Below, one piece after another: positions 1 to 7,815 of a stretch of DNA of 64,000 bases. Below the pieces are notes generated by a model. That model saw only the letters and a program-made list of their open reading frames with translations, was not told where the DNA came from and did no database searches. The stretch is from an uncultured Lachnospiraceae bacterium (GTDB lineage: Bacteria > Bacillota > Clostridia > Lachnospirales > Lachnospiraceae), in assembly GCA_947243855.1 (NCBI GenBank), contig CAMXIK010000005.1, forward strand, positions 1 through 64,000, written 5' to 3'. The stretch's first letter is position 1. Each line of letters opens with the position of its first letter. The position numbers were made by a program, and so were the translations under genes.

Positions 1-45
1 GATGATGCTACGTGACTGGAGTTCAGACGTGTGCTCTTCCGATCT
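1..45. other. Illumina adapter/index read-through (sequencing artefact)
   Basis: Positions 12-45 match, base for base, the 34-base Illumina index-side read primer sequence as I know it (it begins GTGACTGGAGTTC and ends CTTCCGATCT). Positions 4-11 fit an 8-base sample index, and positions 1-3 fit the end of the P7 flow-cell arm. Genomic sequence starts at about position 46. This is an untrimmed library adapter at the end of an assembled contig and should be masked. Any reading frame that enters it is artificial. Confidence 0.96.
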
Positions 46-893
46 GAACTGTTTCCCGTATAAACCTTATCGCTGATCAAGATCCACTGCTTGACGGACA
101 GATCGCCAATCACCTTAAAATTAGGGTACTTTCTTGTCATCTCATCCGCCTGCGCGCTCTCCTCTCCTGGGTGCGGCCTGTAGACAAACACAACGTCCTC
201 CCGCTTTTCACAGATCCTCCCAATCCAGTCAAGAATGATCTTCTTGGAGGGCAGCATACAATCCTGATAGTAATACCGCCAGCCCTCGCCGAACCGCTTG
301 CACATCTCCACCAGATACTCCTCGGTGTGATGGTCTGAGAAGTAGGGCGACACGAAGAGGAAGATCTTCTTATCCGCCGGAATCCCATACTCGGAAAGCA
401 CCGCTTCCTTGGAGCGGTAATATCCCCGCAGCTTCTCCCGCAAAAAATCCATCCCCACATGGCCGATCAATTTCACCTTCTTCGGGTCCATCTTCGCCAC
501 GTCCAGCATACGTCTCTTGTTCATCTCGCCCCAAGAAACGCGAACCACATCCTTGGCCACGCCGGAGTAATTTTTATACGCCTTCGCGTCCTTCTCGTCC
601 ATGGGAAACACAATATTTTCCCACTGCATATCGATCAGCTTGTCAAACTTGACAAAATTCTTCGTATGCCATTCGATGGAGCTATTCTGGTAGCAGGCCA
701 TCGTAACTACCACCTTCGTGTGATAGATGGGGCGCATCGCCTTTAAGGCCTCCGCATCCTCGATGTGAACGATTTTAGTCCGATAGCCTCTGCGGTCCAG
801 CTCATATTTAATCAGACACAAATTCTCTAGTTCCCTGACCTTATGCTCATAAATAAACAGAAAATCCAGTTCCTCGACCTGATACTTTACCAT
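46..893 (-). CDS. Surface carbohydrate biosynthesis protein, 3' end cut by contig edge
   Basis: Translated from ATG at 893, this frame stays open for 282 codons until it meets the adapter, so the C-terminus is missing. The N-terminus reads as a short beta strand followed by YEHKVRELENLCL, which resembles the surface-carbohydrate biosynthesis proteins related to CDP-glycerol glycerophosphotransferases. Further on are a YRPHPGE motif and an ISDKVYTGNS segment, typical of the C-terminal nucleotide-sugar-binding half of that fold. An in-frame ATG at 926 is an alternative start that would add 11 basic residues. I prefer 893 because an AGGAGA stretch lies upstream and the protein then begins directly before the conserved strand. 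The preceding GT4 gene stops at 930, so the two are probably co-transcribed. The substrate cannot be inferred. Confidence 0.8.
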
Positions 894-929
894 CCGTCCC
901 TTATCCTTTCTCCTCGGTTTTCGCATGAA

Positions 930-2225
930 TCAATCTTCCCCGCTGGCCACCCGCAGCATTTCTTCCGCGAACGCTTGGAAATTGCGCCGCTCGTTAAACC
1001 TCTCCTCAAATATAGCAAGCGATCTTGCGCACATCCGAAAATAAGCTTCCGTACCGCGGCTCTCCGCCATCTGCGAAACCGCCTGCGCCGTCTCCTCAGC
1101 GGACGGATTTTCAGACAATAGGATGCCGTTGCCATCCACCATCTGTTTCAGTTCTCCCACCGCCGTCGCAATCACCGGAACGCCAAAGGAGAGCGCCTCC
1201 TGCACCGCCACAGGCGAGCCTCCCTCGCTCTGCGTGGCAGTAATCAGGCAGCTCACATCATGCGTCCTGTAATACTCGATGACCTCTGTGTTAAGCAGCG
1301 TGCCGGTAAATTCATAGCGGATATTGTCCCTGCCGCCCAATTCTTTCCGCGCCAGTTCCTGTAACCCGCTAAGACCGTCCCCGCCGCCGATATGCACCCA
1401 ATGTACCCTTGCCGTGGTCACAGCGGCCAATCCCTCTATGATCCGGTCAATCCGTTTCACCTGACCGGTGTCGGAACAGCTCAGAAGAAGAAACGTTTCG
1501 TCCCCGCGATACCTCTCCCTCCTGTCTTTTTCCGTCACGTTTTTGTCCGGTACGCCCAGCCTGTGCAGCGGATATTTTTCCCCGTCCTTCACCCCATATC
1601 TTGCGAGATAATAGTCTTTTGCAAACTGCGCCGCAAAGACCAGTCTCGTAAGCCCTGCATCCGTCTGGGGCTTAAAAAACTGTCTGCCGTAAAGTTCCCT
1701 CTCGTCGTACAACTCATATCCATGGGTTCTGGCCACAATCCTCACATGCGGAAATCTGCGCCTGTGCATGGTCAGTCCGAAACATTTATAGTCAAACCAA
1801 TAGAAATAAAAAATGGCCCTCGTATTCCTAGTCAGGGGAATCTTTTTCTTTAACCTGCGGTAAAAGGTTTCCGCCGCCGCGCCAAACATCAACGCCCTGT
1901 AGATTCTCTGGGGAACCTTCTCCCGGCTCTTTATAATCGCCGCGAGCTCGGTATAGCAGTCCTTTTCCAGAAGAAAACAAACGAGTGAAAACAGCTTCCC
2001 TGCCAAGCTCTGCCTTGTCGGGATGATACTGGCCTCGATGCCCTTCTCCCGCACCTCTTCCTCGGACCGCAGCTTTGCCGTCGGCATCACCTCGGCGGCA
2101 ATGACCGACACATGAAAGCGCTCGCACAAATACGGATATTCCGGCCCCACAAAAGAATCCTCCAGATGCCCGTAAGGATAATCCTGCGTAATCAAATACA
2201 TGTCCGGTTTTTTCGTATGCTCCAT
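930..2225 (-). CDS. Glycosyltransferase family 4
   Basis: This 431-residue protein has the two-domain GT-B plan. The N-terminal acceptor half begins LITQDYPYG. The C-terminal donor half carries the diagnostic SEGGSPVAVQEALSFG motif at about residues 333-348, where the first and last glutamates form the EX7E pair that binds the nucleotide-sugar phosphates. No membrane segment is obvious, so it is expected to act at the inner face of the membrane on a lipid-linked acceptor. It lies between the AsnB-like gene (40-base gap) and the cut-off surface carbohydrate gene. Donor and linkage are not predictable from sequence. Confidence 0.85.
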   Translation of the reverse strand: MEHTKKPDMYLITQDYPYGHLEDSFVGPEYPYLCERFHVSVIAAEVMPTAKLRSEEEVREKGIEASIIPTRQSLAGKLFSLVCFLLEKDCYTELAAIIKSREKVPQRIYRALMFGAAAETFYRRLKKKIPLTRNTRAIFYFYWFDYKCFGLTMHRRRFPHVRIVARTHGYELYDERELYGRQFFKPQTDAGLTRLVFAAQFAKDYYLARYGVKDGEKYPLHRLGVPDKNVTEKDRRERYRGDETFLLLSCSDTGQVKRIDRIIEGLAAVTTARVHWVHIGGGDGLSGLQELARKELGGRDNIRYEFTGTLLNTEVIEYYRTHDVSCLITATQSEGGSPVAVQEALSFGVPVIATAVGELKQMVDGNGILLSENPSAEETAQAVSQMAESRGTEAYFRMCARSLAIFEERFNERRNFQAFAEEMLRVASGED

Positions 2226-2265
2226 ATCCTAACCTCTGCCAAACTCTTCTTTTCTTTGCCGTTTC

Positions 2266-3951
2266 TTATCCAAAGTATTTTTTCACCATGGCAAGCACCG
2301 TGATCGCCAGACTCTTTTCTTCTACGCCGCCCTCTGCAAGCAGAAGCCGGATATCCTTTCTCAGCTCTTCCCCCAGCGCTGGATTGCCGATGGTTTCCTC
2401 TGCATACCTAGCAAAACATTCCTGTATGCCCTGATCCTTTGCATACCAATATTCCACCGGATTCATACTGTCCTGATTGTTGATTGGGAGAACGGCGCAT
2501 AAGCGCTCCCACAAAAGCCGCTGGGTGGTCTTCACTTTCCGCAGTGGAATATGGCTCTCCTTGGGTTTCACGCCTCCCCATTTTTCCCAGCCAAATTCCG
2601 CCGCCTGCGGGTATTTCTCATTCAGCCACCGCAGATAGATATGGTGGTGGTTTCGATAGTCAAAAGGAAGGGAAAAAGCGACGTCCAACAAATCCACATC
2701 CATAAAGGGCGAAGCCGTCTCGATATACTGCTGCCTGATCAAATAGGAGGACGACGCCCCCAGCATCCCTCTTGTGTAAATGCCAAACAGCTCCTGATTC
2801 GGGTATTCGTCTAAAATTTTTTCGTCAAACGCATAGTGCAGTCTCTCGGAGTGGGCGCTCTGCCCGAACACCGGCTTCCCGCAGCTAAGCGCCTTATCCC
2901 GGTAGAGGGTGCCGAGAATGGCGTCCCCGATCATACCGGTATGTTCGATCCCAAAAGCTTCCGTATTGATCACCTCAAGCAGCCGTCTACCGCCCGTCAT
3001 CCCCATATACAGCGCCGCGCCGTTGTTCTGCGAAGTCATCTCGTCAATATCATACATCCACTTTCCGTCGTCCAAAGGTTTGAAAAGATACTCATGACCC
3101 AGAAAAAGCGCGACCTGCCTTGCAATCTTTTCATCCCGGTAGCCGTCCCGGCAGTAGGTCACATTGAGCTGATCCGTATACCCCAAATCGTGCGCCACCC
3201 AGGTGACCATACGGCTGTCCAGTCCGCCGCTCAAATCCACCAAATGGCGGTAACCATACTCCCTATCTTTTTCAAATTCACGCCAGACCGCCTCTCGAAA
3301 CGCCGCGTCTATTCTCTCCACGGCCTCCTCCTCGGATATGGTCTGCGGCGTATTCTGTAGAAAATGATATCTTAAAACGGCTGCCCGCCCGTCCTTGACA
3401 CGCAGATAGTTTCCCGGCAGAAGACGATGAATCTGCCTCACAAAAGTGGTGTCGTCTATCATATAACCGTAGGTGAGCATATACTGCGCCGCCAGAGGCT
3501 GAAACTCGCAGGCAAGGCCGTTTTGCTTCAACACCTCCGCCATATCCTCCACGCAGTCGGATACCATCCATTTTTCCCCGTTTATATAGTAATACACCGG
3601 TTTTACTGCGATCTGATCCGTGTAAACAAGAAGCTCCTTCGTCTTCTGATCATACAGATAGCCGCAGAAGCCGCCCCGAAGCTTCTTTAACGCGCCATCC
3701 GCGTCCTCCATAAGCGCGCGGGTAAACGCCTCCGCCCAATTACAGCCGTATGTCCGCTCGTAATCCGCCTTATTATAAACATAGCCGTTCAGGAAACTGA
3801 CGGTTCCCTCTTCCGTTCTGAAAATCTGGTCGTCTGGAAACTTGTTTAACAAATGATCGTACTGGCTGCAGTCCCCCATGTGCCGCGCCTCTCCCAGACA
3901 AGCGATATTCAGATTTCCCGCCGCCAAAAAACCAAACCTTTTCTTTTTCAT
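2266..3951 (-). CDS. Asparagine synthetase-like protein without glutaminase cysteine
   Basis: The 561-residue protein has the two-domain order of AsnB: an N-terminal Ntn-hydrolase-like domain (LNGYVYN at about 54-60) and a C-terminal ATP pyrophosphatase with an intact PP-loop SGGLDS at 241-246. The Met-Cys start that gives glutamine-dependent AsnB its nucleophile is absent; the protein begins with Met and three lysines. The usual SGDGGDE loop is reduced to GMIGDAILG. A good GAGG ribosome binding site sits before ATG 3951. It therefore probably cannot release ammonia from glutamine in the normal way, but could still adenylate a carboxylate or amide using ammonia from a partner. It directly follows the hisF/hisH genes, which fits such a partner, though this is inference. 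AsnB-like adenylating enzymes of other chemistry are an alternative. Confidence 0.82.
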   Translation of the reverse strand: MKKKRFGFLAAGNLNIACLGEARHMGDCSQYDHLLNKFPDDQIFRTEEGTVSFLNGYVYNKADYERTYGCNWAEAFTRALMEDADGALKKLRGGFCGYLYDQKTKELLVYTDQIAVKPVYYYINGEKWMVSDCVEDMAEVLKQNGLACEFQPLAAQYMLTYGYMIDDTTFVRQIHRLLPGNYLRVKDGRAAVLRYHFLQNTPQTISEEEAVERIDAAFREAVWREFEKDREYGYRHLVDLSGGLDSRMVTWVAHDLGYTDQLNVTYCRDGYRDEKIARQVALFLGHEYLFKPLDDGKWMYDIDEMTSQNNGAALYMGMTGGRRLLEVINTEAFGIEHTGMIGDAILGTLYRDKALSCGKPVFGQSAHSERLHYAFDEKILDEYPNQELFGIYTRGMLGASSSYLIRQQYIETASPFMDVDLLDVAFSLPFDYRNHHHIYLRWLNEKYPQAAEFGWEKWGGVKPKESHIPLRKVKTTQRLLWERLCAVLPINNQDSMNPVEYWYAKDQGIQECFARYAEETIGNPALGEELRKDIRLLLAEGGVEEKSLAITVLAMVKKYFG

Positions 3952-3999
3952 ACCAACCTCAAGGATTCCGCCTTACGAAATCTCGCCGCGCTTCTTTCA

Positions 4000-4770
4000 T
4001 CAGTCGCCGGACGCCGCAAACAATGCCGCCGTTTCCGAACTGTCCGGATAATTAATCAGCACCGCTTTATTGACGCCCCAGAACACAAAAATGCTTCCTG
4101 CCGCCGCCGCGCTTGCGCCGCTGTCTATGGCCCGCTTGCAGTCCTGTAAACTTCCAGCGCCGCCGCAGGCAATGACCGGCACCCGCACGCTGCCGGCTAC
4201 CTCGCTAATCAATTCGCGGTCATACCCTTCCATCATGCCGTCCTGTGTGATGGAATTTAAAAAGATCTCTCCTGCGCCGGCCTCTTCCAGCCTTTTCGCA
4301 TATTCTCCCGGACTGTACTTAGTGCTGTGGGCGCCGTTTACCGTCTTGACAACGGCTTTGCCGAACAAATTTTTCCCCACGTCCATAGCTCCCACAATGC
4401 TCTGGCTTCCATAAACCTTCGCGGCCTCGCTGATTAACTCCGGGTGATCAACCGCCGCCGCATTAATCGAAACCTTCTCAAATCCAATACGGAACAGCAT
4501 ACCGATATCCTCCAAAGAGGTAATGCCGCCGCCGTAACACAGAGGCATAAAACACTGCTCCGTAATCTTTTTCAGGTACGCAAAGTCGGGACTTTTGCGC
4601 GCGCGCGTCGCATTGATATCCAAAAATACCAGTTCGTCGACTTCCTTATCGTTAAATATTTTGACTGCGTTGATCGGATCGCCGACATACACCGGCTTTT
4701 TAAACTGCACCGTCTTTACCAGTTTTCCGTTGTCCAGAAGGAGGCACGGAATCAGTCTGTTATGATACAT
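4000..4770 (-). CDS. hisF2: HisF-type cyclase subunit, acetamidino-sugar pathway
   Basis: This is a 256-residue (beta/alpha)8 protein of the HisF family. In histidine biosynthesis HisF uses an aspartate after IPCL (Asp11) and one on a central strand (Asp130). Here the first is replaced (IPCLLLDNGKLVKT), while GAMDVGK retains the second. Loss of the first acid is expected of HisF paralogues that serve as ammonia channels for WbpG-type enzymes. No other histidine genes are nearby, and a WbpG-like enzyme is two genes upstream. ATG 4770 is chosen because GAGG lies six bases before it. The in-frame GTG at 4782 overlaps the hisH stop and has no suitable spacing. It likely forms a complex with the HisH protein encoded next to it. 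Confidence 0.88.
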   Translation of the reverse strand: MYHNRLIPCLLLDNGKLVKTVQFKKPVYVGDPINAVKIFNDKEVDELVFLDINATRARKSPDFAYLKKITEQCFMPLCYGGGITSLEDIGMLFRIGFEKVSINAAAVDHPELISEAAKVYGSQSIVGAMDVGKNLFGKAVVKTVNGAHSTKYSPGEYAKRLEEAGAGEIFLNSITQDGMMEGYDRELISEVAGSVRVPVIACGGAGSLQDCKRAIDSGASAAAAGSIFVFWGVNKAVLINYPDSSETAALFAASGD

Positions 4771-4778
4771 AAAAGACC

Positions 4779-5390
4779 TCACTCTTTCGCAAAATTCCTA
4801 AGGATCTCCATACCGAATCTGTGGCTTTTCTCCGGATGAAACTGCGTCCCGAAAATATTGTCTCTTTGAACCACCGAATCAAACGAGATCCCGTACTCCG
4901 TCGTAGCCGCCACATCGCCGCGATCCCGGCATGACGCATAGTAGGAGTGTACAAAATAATATCTCTCCCCACCCGCCGAACCGGCAAACAAGGGAGATTG
5001 CTTTTGTTTTTCGATATAGTCCCAGCCCATATGGGGCACCTTCAGCTCCGGGTACGCGGAGAGATCAAATTTTTTCACCTCGCCGGGAATCCACCCCAAG
5101 CCGTCGCAGTCGCCCTCCTCGCTGTGCCCTAAAAGGAGCTGCATACCAAGACAGATCCCCAGAATGGGCGTCTTATCTTCCAGCACTTTGCGGTTCAAGA
5201 CTTCTAAAAGCCCGGACTCCCCGATCACCTCCATGGCCTTTCCGAAATTGCCCACGCCCGGAAGAATCAGCTTGTCCGCCGCCTCGATCTGCGATACCTC
5301 TCCGGTAACCATACTGTCATATCCGAGATACTTCAACATATTTTTTACGGAATAAAGGTTCCCCATTCCGTAGTCCACGATTGTAATCAT
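4779..5390 (-). CDS. hisH2: HisH-type glutamine amidotransferase subunit
   Basis: The 203-residue class I glutamine amidotransferase has all catalytic elements: the GICLGMQ nucleophile elbow with Cys80 and the FHPEKS motif with His185 and Glu187. It is therefore expected to hydrolyse glutamine and supply ammonia. Adjacent hisF2 would pass the ammonia on, and the WbpG-like gene upstream would use it on a nucleotide sugar. ATG 5390 is chosen over the in-frame ATG at 5402 because GAGG lies six bases before 5390 and inside the extra codons. Absence of other his genes argues for a dedicated sugar pathway rather than histidine biosynthesis. Confidence 0.9.
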   Translation of the reverse strand: MITIVDYGMGNLYSVKNMLKYLGYDSMVTGEVSQIEAADKLILPGVGNFGKAMEVIGESGLLEVLNRKVLEDKTPILGICLGMQLLLGHSEEGDCDGLGWIPGEVKKFDLSAYPELKVPHMGWDYIEKQKQSPLFAGSAGGERYYFVHSYYASCRDRGDVAATTEYGISFDSVVQRDNIFGTQFHPEKSHRFGMEILRNFAKE

Positions 5391-5429
5391 ACTTATCCTC
5401 ATTTCGAAGCGTCAATGTAATTTCTCACA

Positions 5430-5531
5430 CTACGGCCTCCATTGTTTATGAATATGGAACCGCCACACGTGTAAGATATCTTCCACCAGATAGATACAGC
5501 CGAACACAATCTTCTTTACAATCTTTTTCAT
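5430..5531 (-). CDS. Possible 33-residue basic small protein, coupled to amidotransferase
   Basis: An ATG overlaps the stop of the WbpG-like gene by the ATGA arrangement seen throughout this locus. It opens a frame of 33 codons ending in TAG at 5430. The product starts MKKIVKKIVFGCIYLV and ends HKQWRP: it is basic, with a short hydrophobic patch (about residues 8-16), so a membrane-surface peptide is conceivable. There is no strong Shine-Dalgarno site, so translation would depend on coupling. It fills the otherwise unexplained space before hisH. I do not recognise it, and it could be a non-coding remnant. Confidence 0.4.
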   Translation of the reverse strand: MKKIVKKIVFGCIYLVEDILHVWRFHIHKQWRP

Positions 5532-6640
5532 TCGCCGCCCCCGCCAAACATCTTCGATAATTTTTGAATCACTTTTCCCGTAAAGTCATTGTAATCATTC
5601 GGATAATCCCAATAGCTCAAAGGCTTTTCCTTCATGATCCGGTCAAATTCCTCTCTGGATATCTGCATTTTCTCCGTGAAGTATTCGATATCCCGCTCTA
5701 TGGTCTTCTCGTCGTAGGGAAGCGCCTCAAGCGTCTTAAGCGCCTCCTCGCGGCTTAACTGCCCGGCTACAATCAGACTGGACAAATGCATTCTGCGCTT
5801 ATCATATCCGAATTTTACTGGTAATATATAGGTCTGGTAAAATTTCGTATAAAAGGATTCATAATGTTTCCCGCCATAATCGCGCCAGCCGTAATTTTCC
5901 TGTAAAAACTTTTTCGCCTCTTCCTTGTTGTAATCCACATAATCTAAAATACTGCACCAGACAAACTTGCGCATAAAATAATCATAATCCGGACGGTCAA
6001 AGTGCGGAAACGTTTTTAATTTCCCGGAGCCGTCTCCGTGCATCTTATAAACCGACTTGATATAACGCCAGTCAAAATGTCCCTGCGACCAGCTCCGCGG
6101 AAGAATGCTCTCCGACGCATCGTTGTGCCCCGTAATGATATACTTGCACTTATATTTATGGGCCATCATCCCCAGAACCGGCAGCGTCATATGGTCTGTG
6201 GGAATTTCACAGTCCGGCGTAGAACCTCTGAAAAAGGCAAGCTGCAAGGAACGGAACTCCTGCCAGTCTACCACATAGGTGTACAGATCGATCTCCAATT
6301 TTTCCAGCAGGCTCTTAATATTCTGCACCGCCAGCTCGGAATCCCACCCGTTGTCAAAATGTACGGCCAAGGGACGCAGTCCCATTTTTTTTACCAGATA
6401 CATCACATAGCAGCTATCCACGCCGCCGCTGATGCCCACAATACAATCGTATTTTTTCCCTTTTCCCGCAGCCTTGATCTTAGCGCCAAAAGCCTGCAGA
6501 TCAAAGTCCTTGCGCTTCTTTTCCGCTTCCTGCAGCTTTTCCTTCGCACTCTTACAGTGATTGCAGACCCCCTGTTCGTCAAATTCGATTTCCGGGTCCG
6601 ACGTGTCCATGACGCAGTAACTGCACATTTGATATTTCAT
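5528..6640 (-). CDS. wbpG: N-acetyl sugar amidotransferase (WbpG/PseA family)
   Basis: The 370-residue protein begins with a CxxC pair (Cys6, Cys9) and a second CNHC pair (Cys26, Cys29), probably a metal-binding knuckle, followed by a PP-loop SGGVDS at 71-76. This layout matches WbpG and PseA, which convert an acetamido group on a nucleotide sugar to acetamidino using ATP and ammonia. The ammonia would come from the HisH/HisF pair just downstream. ATG 6640 is chosen because GGAGG ends five bases before it. An in-frame ATG at 6652 lies upstream of that site. Neighbouring WbpE- and WbpI-like genes support a 3-acetamidino hexuronic acid or similar sugar. The exact substrate is inferred. Confidence 0.9.
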   Translation of the reverse strand: MKYQMCSYCVMDTSDPEIEFDEQGVCNHCKSAKEKLQEAEKKRKDFDLQAFGAKIKAAGKGKKYDCIVGISGGVDSCYVMYLVKKMGLRPLAVHFDNGWDSELAVQNIKSLLEKLEIDLYTYVVDWQEFRSLQLAFFRGSTPDCEIPTDHMTLPVLGMMAHKYKCKYIITGHNDASESILPRSWSQGHFDWRYIKSVYKMHGDGSGKLKTFPHFDRPDYDYFMRKFVWCSILDYVDYNKEEAKKFLQENYGWRDYGGKHYESFYTKFYQTYILPVKFGYDKRRMHLSSLIVAGQLSREEALKTLEALPYDEKTIERDIEYFTEKMQISREEFDRIMKEKPLSYWDYPNDYNDFTGKVIQKLSKMFGGGGE

Positions 6641-6689
6641 CCTTACCTCCATGCCGAAGCTTTTGCAACGGCCGTCCTATAAAATACTG

Positions 6690-7799
6690 TCAAATTAGTT
6701 TACAAATCGTTTCCAGTTCACTCTCCTGCAGATAAGCGTGCATGGGAAGCGAAAGGCATACAGCGCTCGCTTCCTGCGCCGTCCTGCAATCGTTCTTATT
6801 TGTCTGTATCTGCGCAAAGGCTTTCAACGCATGAATTGGCTTTCTGTAGTAAACCATGCTCGGAATCCCGGCTTCCTTCAACCGAAGCATCGCTTCCTCC
6901 CGCTGTTTTTCGTCTGCAAACCGCACCGTGTACTGCGCCCAGCTCGAATAATACCCCGGCAGAACCGTGGGCGTTTTCACCCGCTCCCGCAGTCGTTCGG
7001 TATAAAAGTCCGCCGCCCGGTTACAGCCTTCCAATTCCTCCTCAAAAAACTGCAGTTTTTCAAGTAAAACCGCCGCTTGAACCGTGTCCAGTCTGGAATT
7101 CATGCCAATACGGATATTGTCGTATTTATCAAGACCCTTGCCGTGCACTTTATAAGAACGGATCAGCTCCGCCCACTCGTCGTTATCCGTAAAGACCGCG
7201 CCGCCGTCCCCGTAACAGCCAAGAGGTTTCGCCGGGAAAAAGGAAGTCGTAGAAATATCTCCAAAGCTGCAGGCTCTTTTCTCCCCGATCCTGCCGCCGA
7301 ATCCCTGCGCGGCGTCCTCCATCAGCAAAAGCCCATACTTCTCTGTAATCTCCCGGATTTTACCATATTCGGCGCACTGCCCGAACAAATCCACAGCGAT
7401 CACCGCCCGGGGCCGCAGTCTGCCTTCCTCGCAAACGGCGCTTACCGCCCTCTCAAGCGCCTGCGGCGATAAATTAAAGGTGTCCCCGTCAATATCCACA
7501 AAGACTGGCTCCGCGCCCACCCAAGGCACCACCTCCGCAGTGGAAAAGAAGGTAAAGTCCGGAACAAAAACGGCGTCCCCTTCTCCCACACCCCATGCCA
7601 GCAGCGCCAATAGCAGCGCATCCGTCCCGTTGGCGCAGGAAATACAGTGCTTTGCCCCCACATAGCCCGCTAACGTCTCTTCCAGCCGCGCTACCGGCTC
7701 GCCGCCGATAAACTGTCCCTTCGCCATGACCGCTGTCACCGCTGTGTCTATGGCCTCTTTATGCTTGTTATACTGTGCTTTTAAATCCCTAAATTCCAT
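6690..7799 (-). CDS. wbpE: DegT/DnrJ-type sugar aminotransferase, WbpE-like
   Basis: This is a PLP-dependent sugar aminotransferase of 369 residues. Visible features are the CANGTDAL segment (55-62), the EDAAQGFGG motif (161-169) whose aspartate contacts the pyridine nitrogen, and FFPAKPLGCYGDGG with the Schiff-base lysine at 191. Overall wording of these motifs is close to Pseudomonas WbpE, which makes the 3-amino group of UDP-2-acetamido-3-amino-hexuronic acid using glutamate. The start is placed at ATG 7799, where the conserved N-terminus (MEFRDLKAQY) begins; the frame extends upstream into the previous gene but that part resembles nothing. It sits 16 bases after the epimerase gene, within the same sugar pathway. 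Confidence 0.88.
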   Translation of the reverse strand: MEFRDLKAQYNKHKEAIDTAVTAVMAKGQFIGGEPVARLEETLAGYVGAKHCISCANGTDALLLALLAWGVGEGDAVFVPDFTFFSTAEVVPWVGAEPVFVDIDGDTFNLSPQALERAVSAVCEEGRLRPRAVIAVDLFGQCAEYGKIREITEKYGLLLMEDAAQGFGGRIGEKRACSFGDISTTSFFPAKPLGCYGDGGAVFTDNDEWAELIRSYKVHGKGLDKYDNIRIGMNSRLDTVQAAVLLEKLQFFEEELEGCNRAADFYTERLRERVKTPTVLPGYYSSWAQYTVRFADEKQREEAMLRLKEAGIPSMVYYRKPIHALKAFAQIQTNKNDCRTAQEASAVCLSLPMHAYLQESELETICKLI

Positions 7800-7815
7800 C
7801 TCGTTTCCGCTTTCC

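Noticed and set aside
459..746. Plus-strand open frame opposite the first gene
   Set aside because: It is antisense to the clearly conserved surface-carbohydrate frame (893 to 46), lacks a ribosome binding site and encodes a composition typical of reverse-frame shadows.
4000..5390. Histidine biosynthesis operon
   Set aside because: Only hisH and hisF are present, HisF lacks the catalytic Asp11 equivalent, and the flanking WbpG-like gene points to amidation of a sugar.
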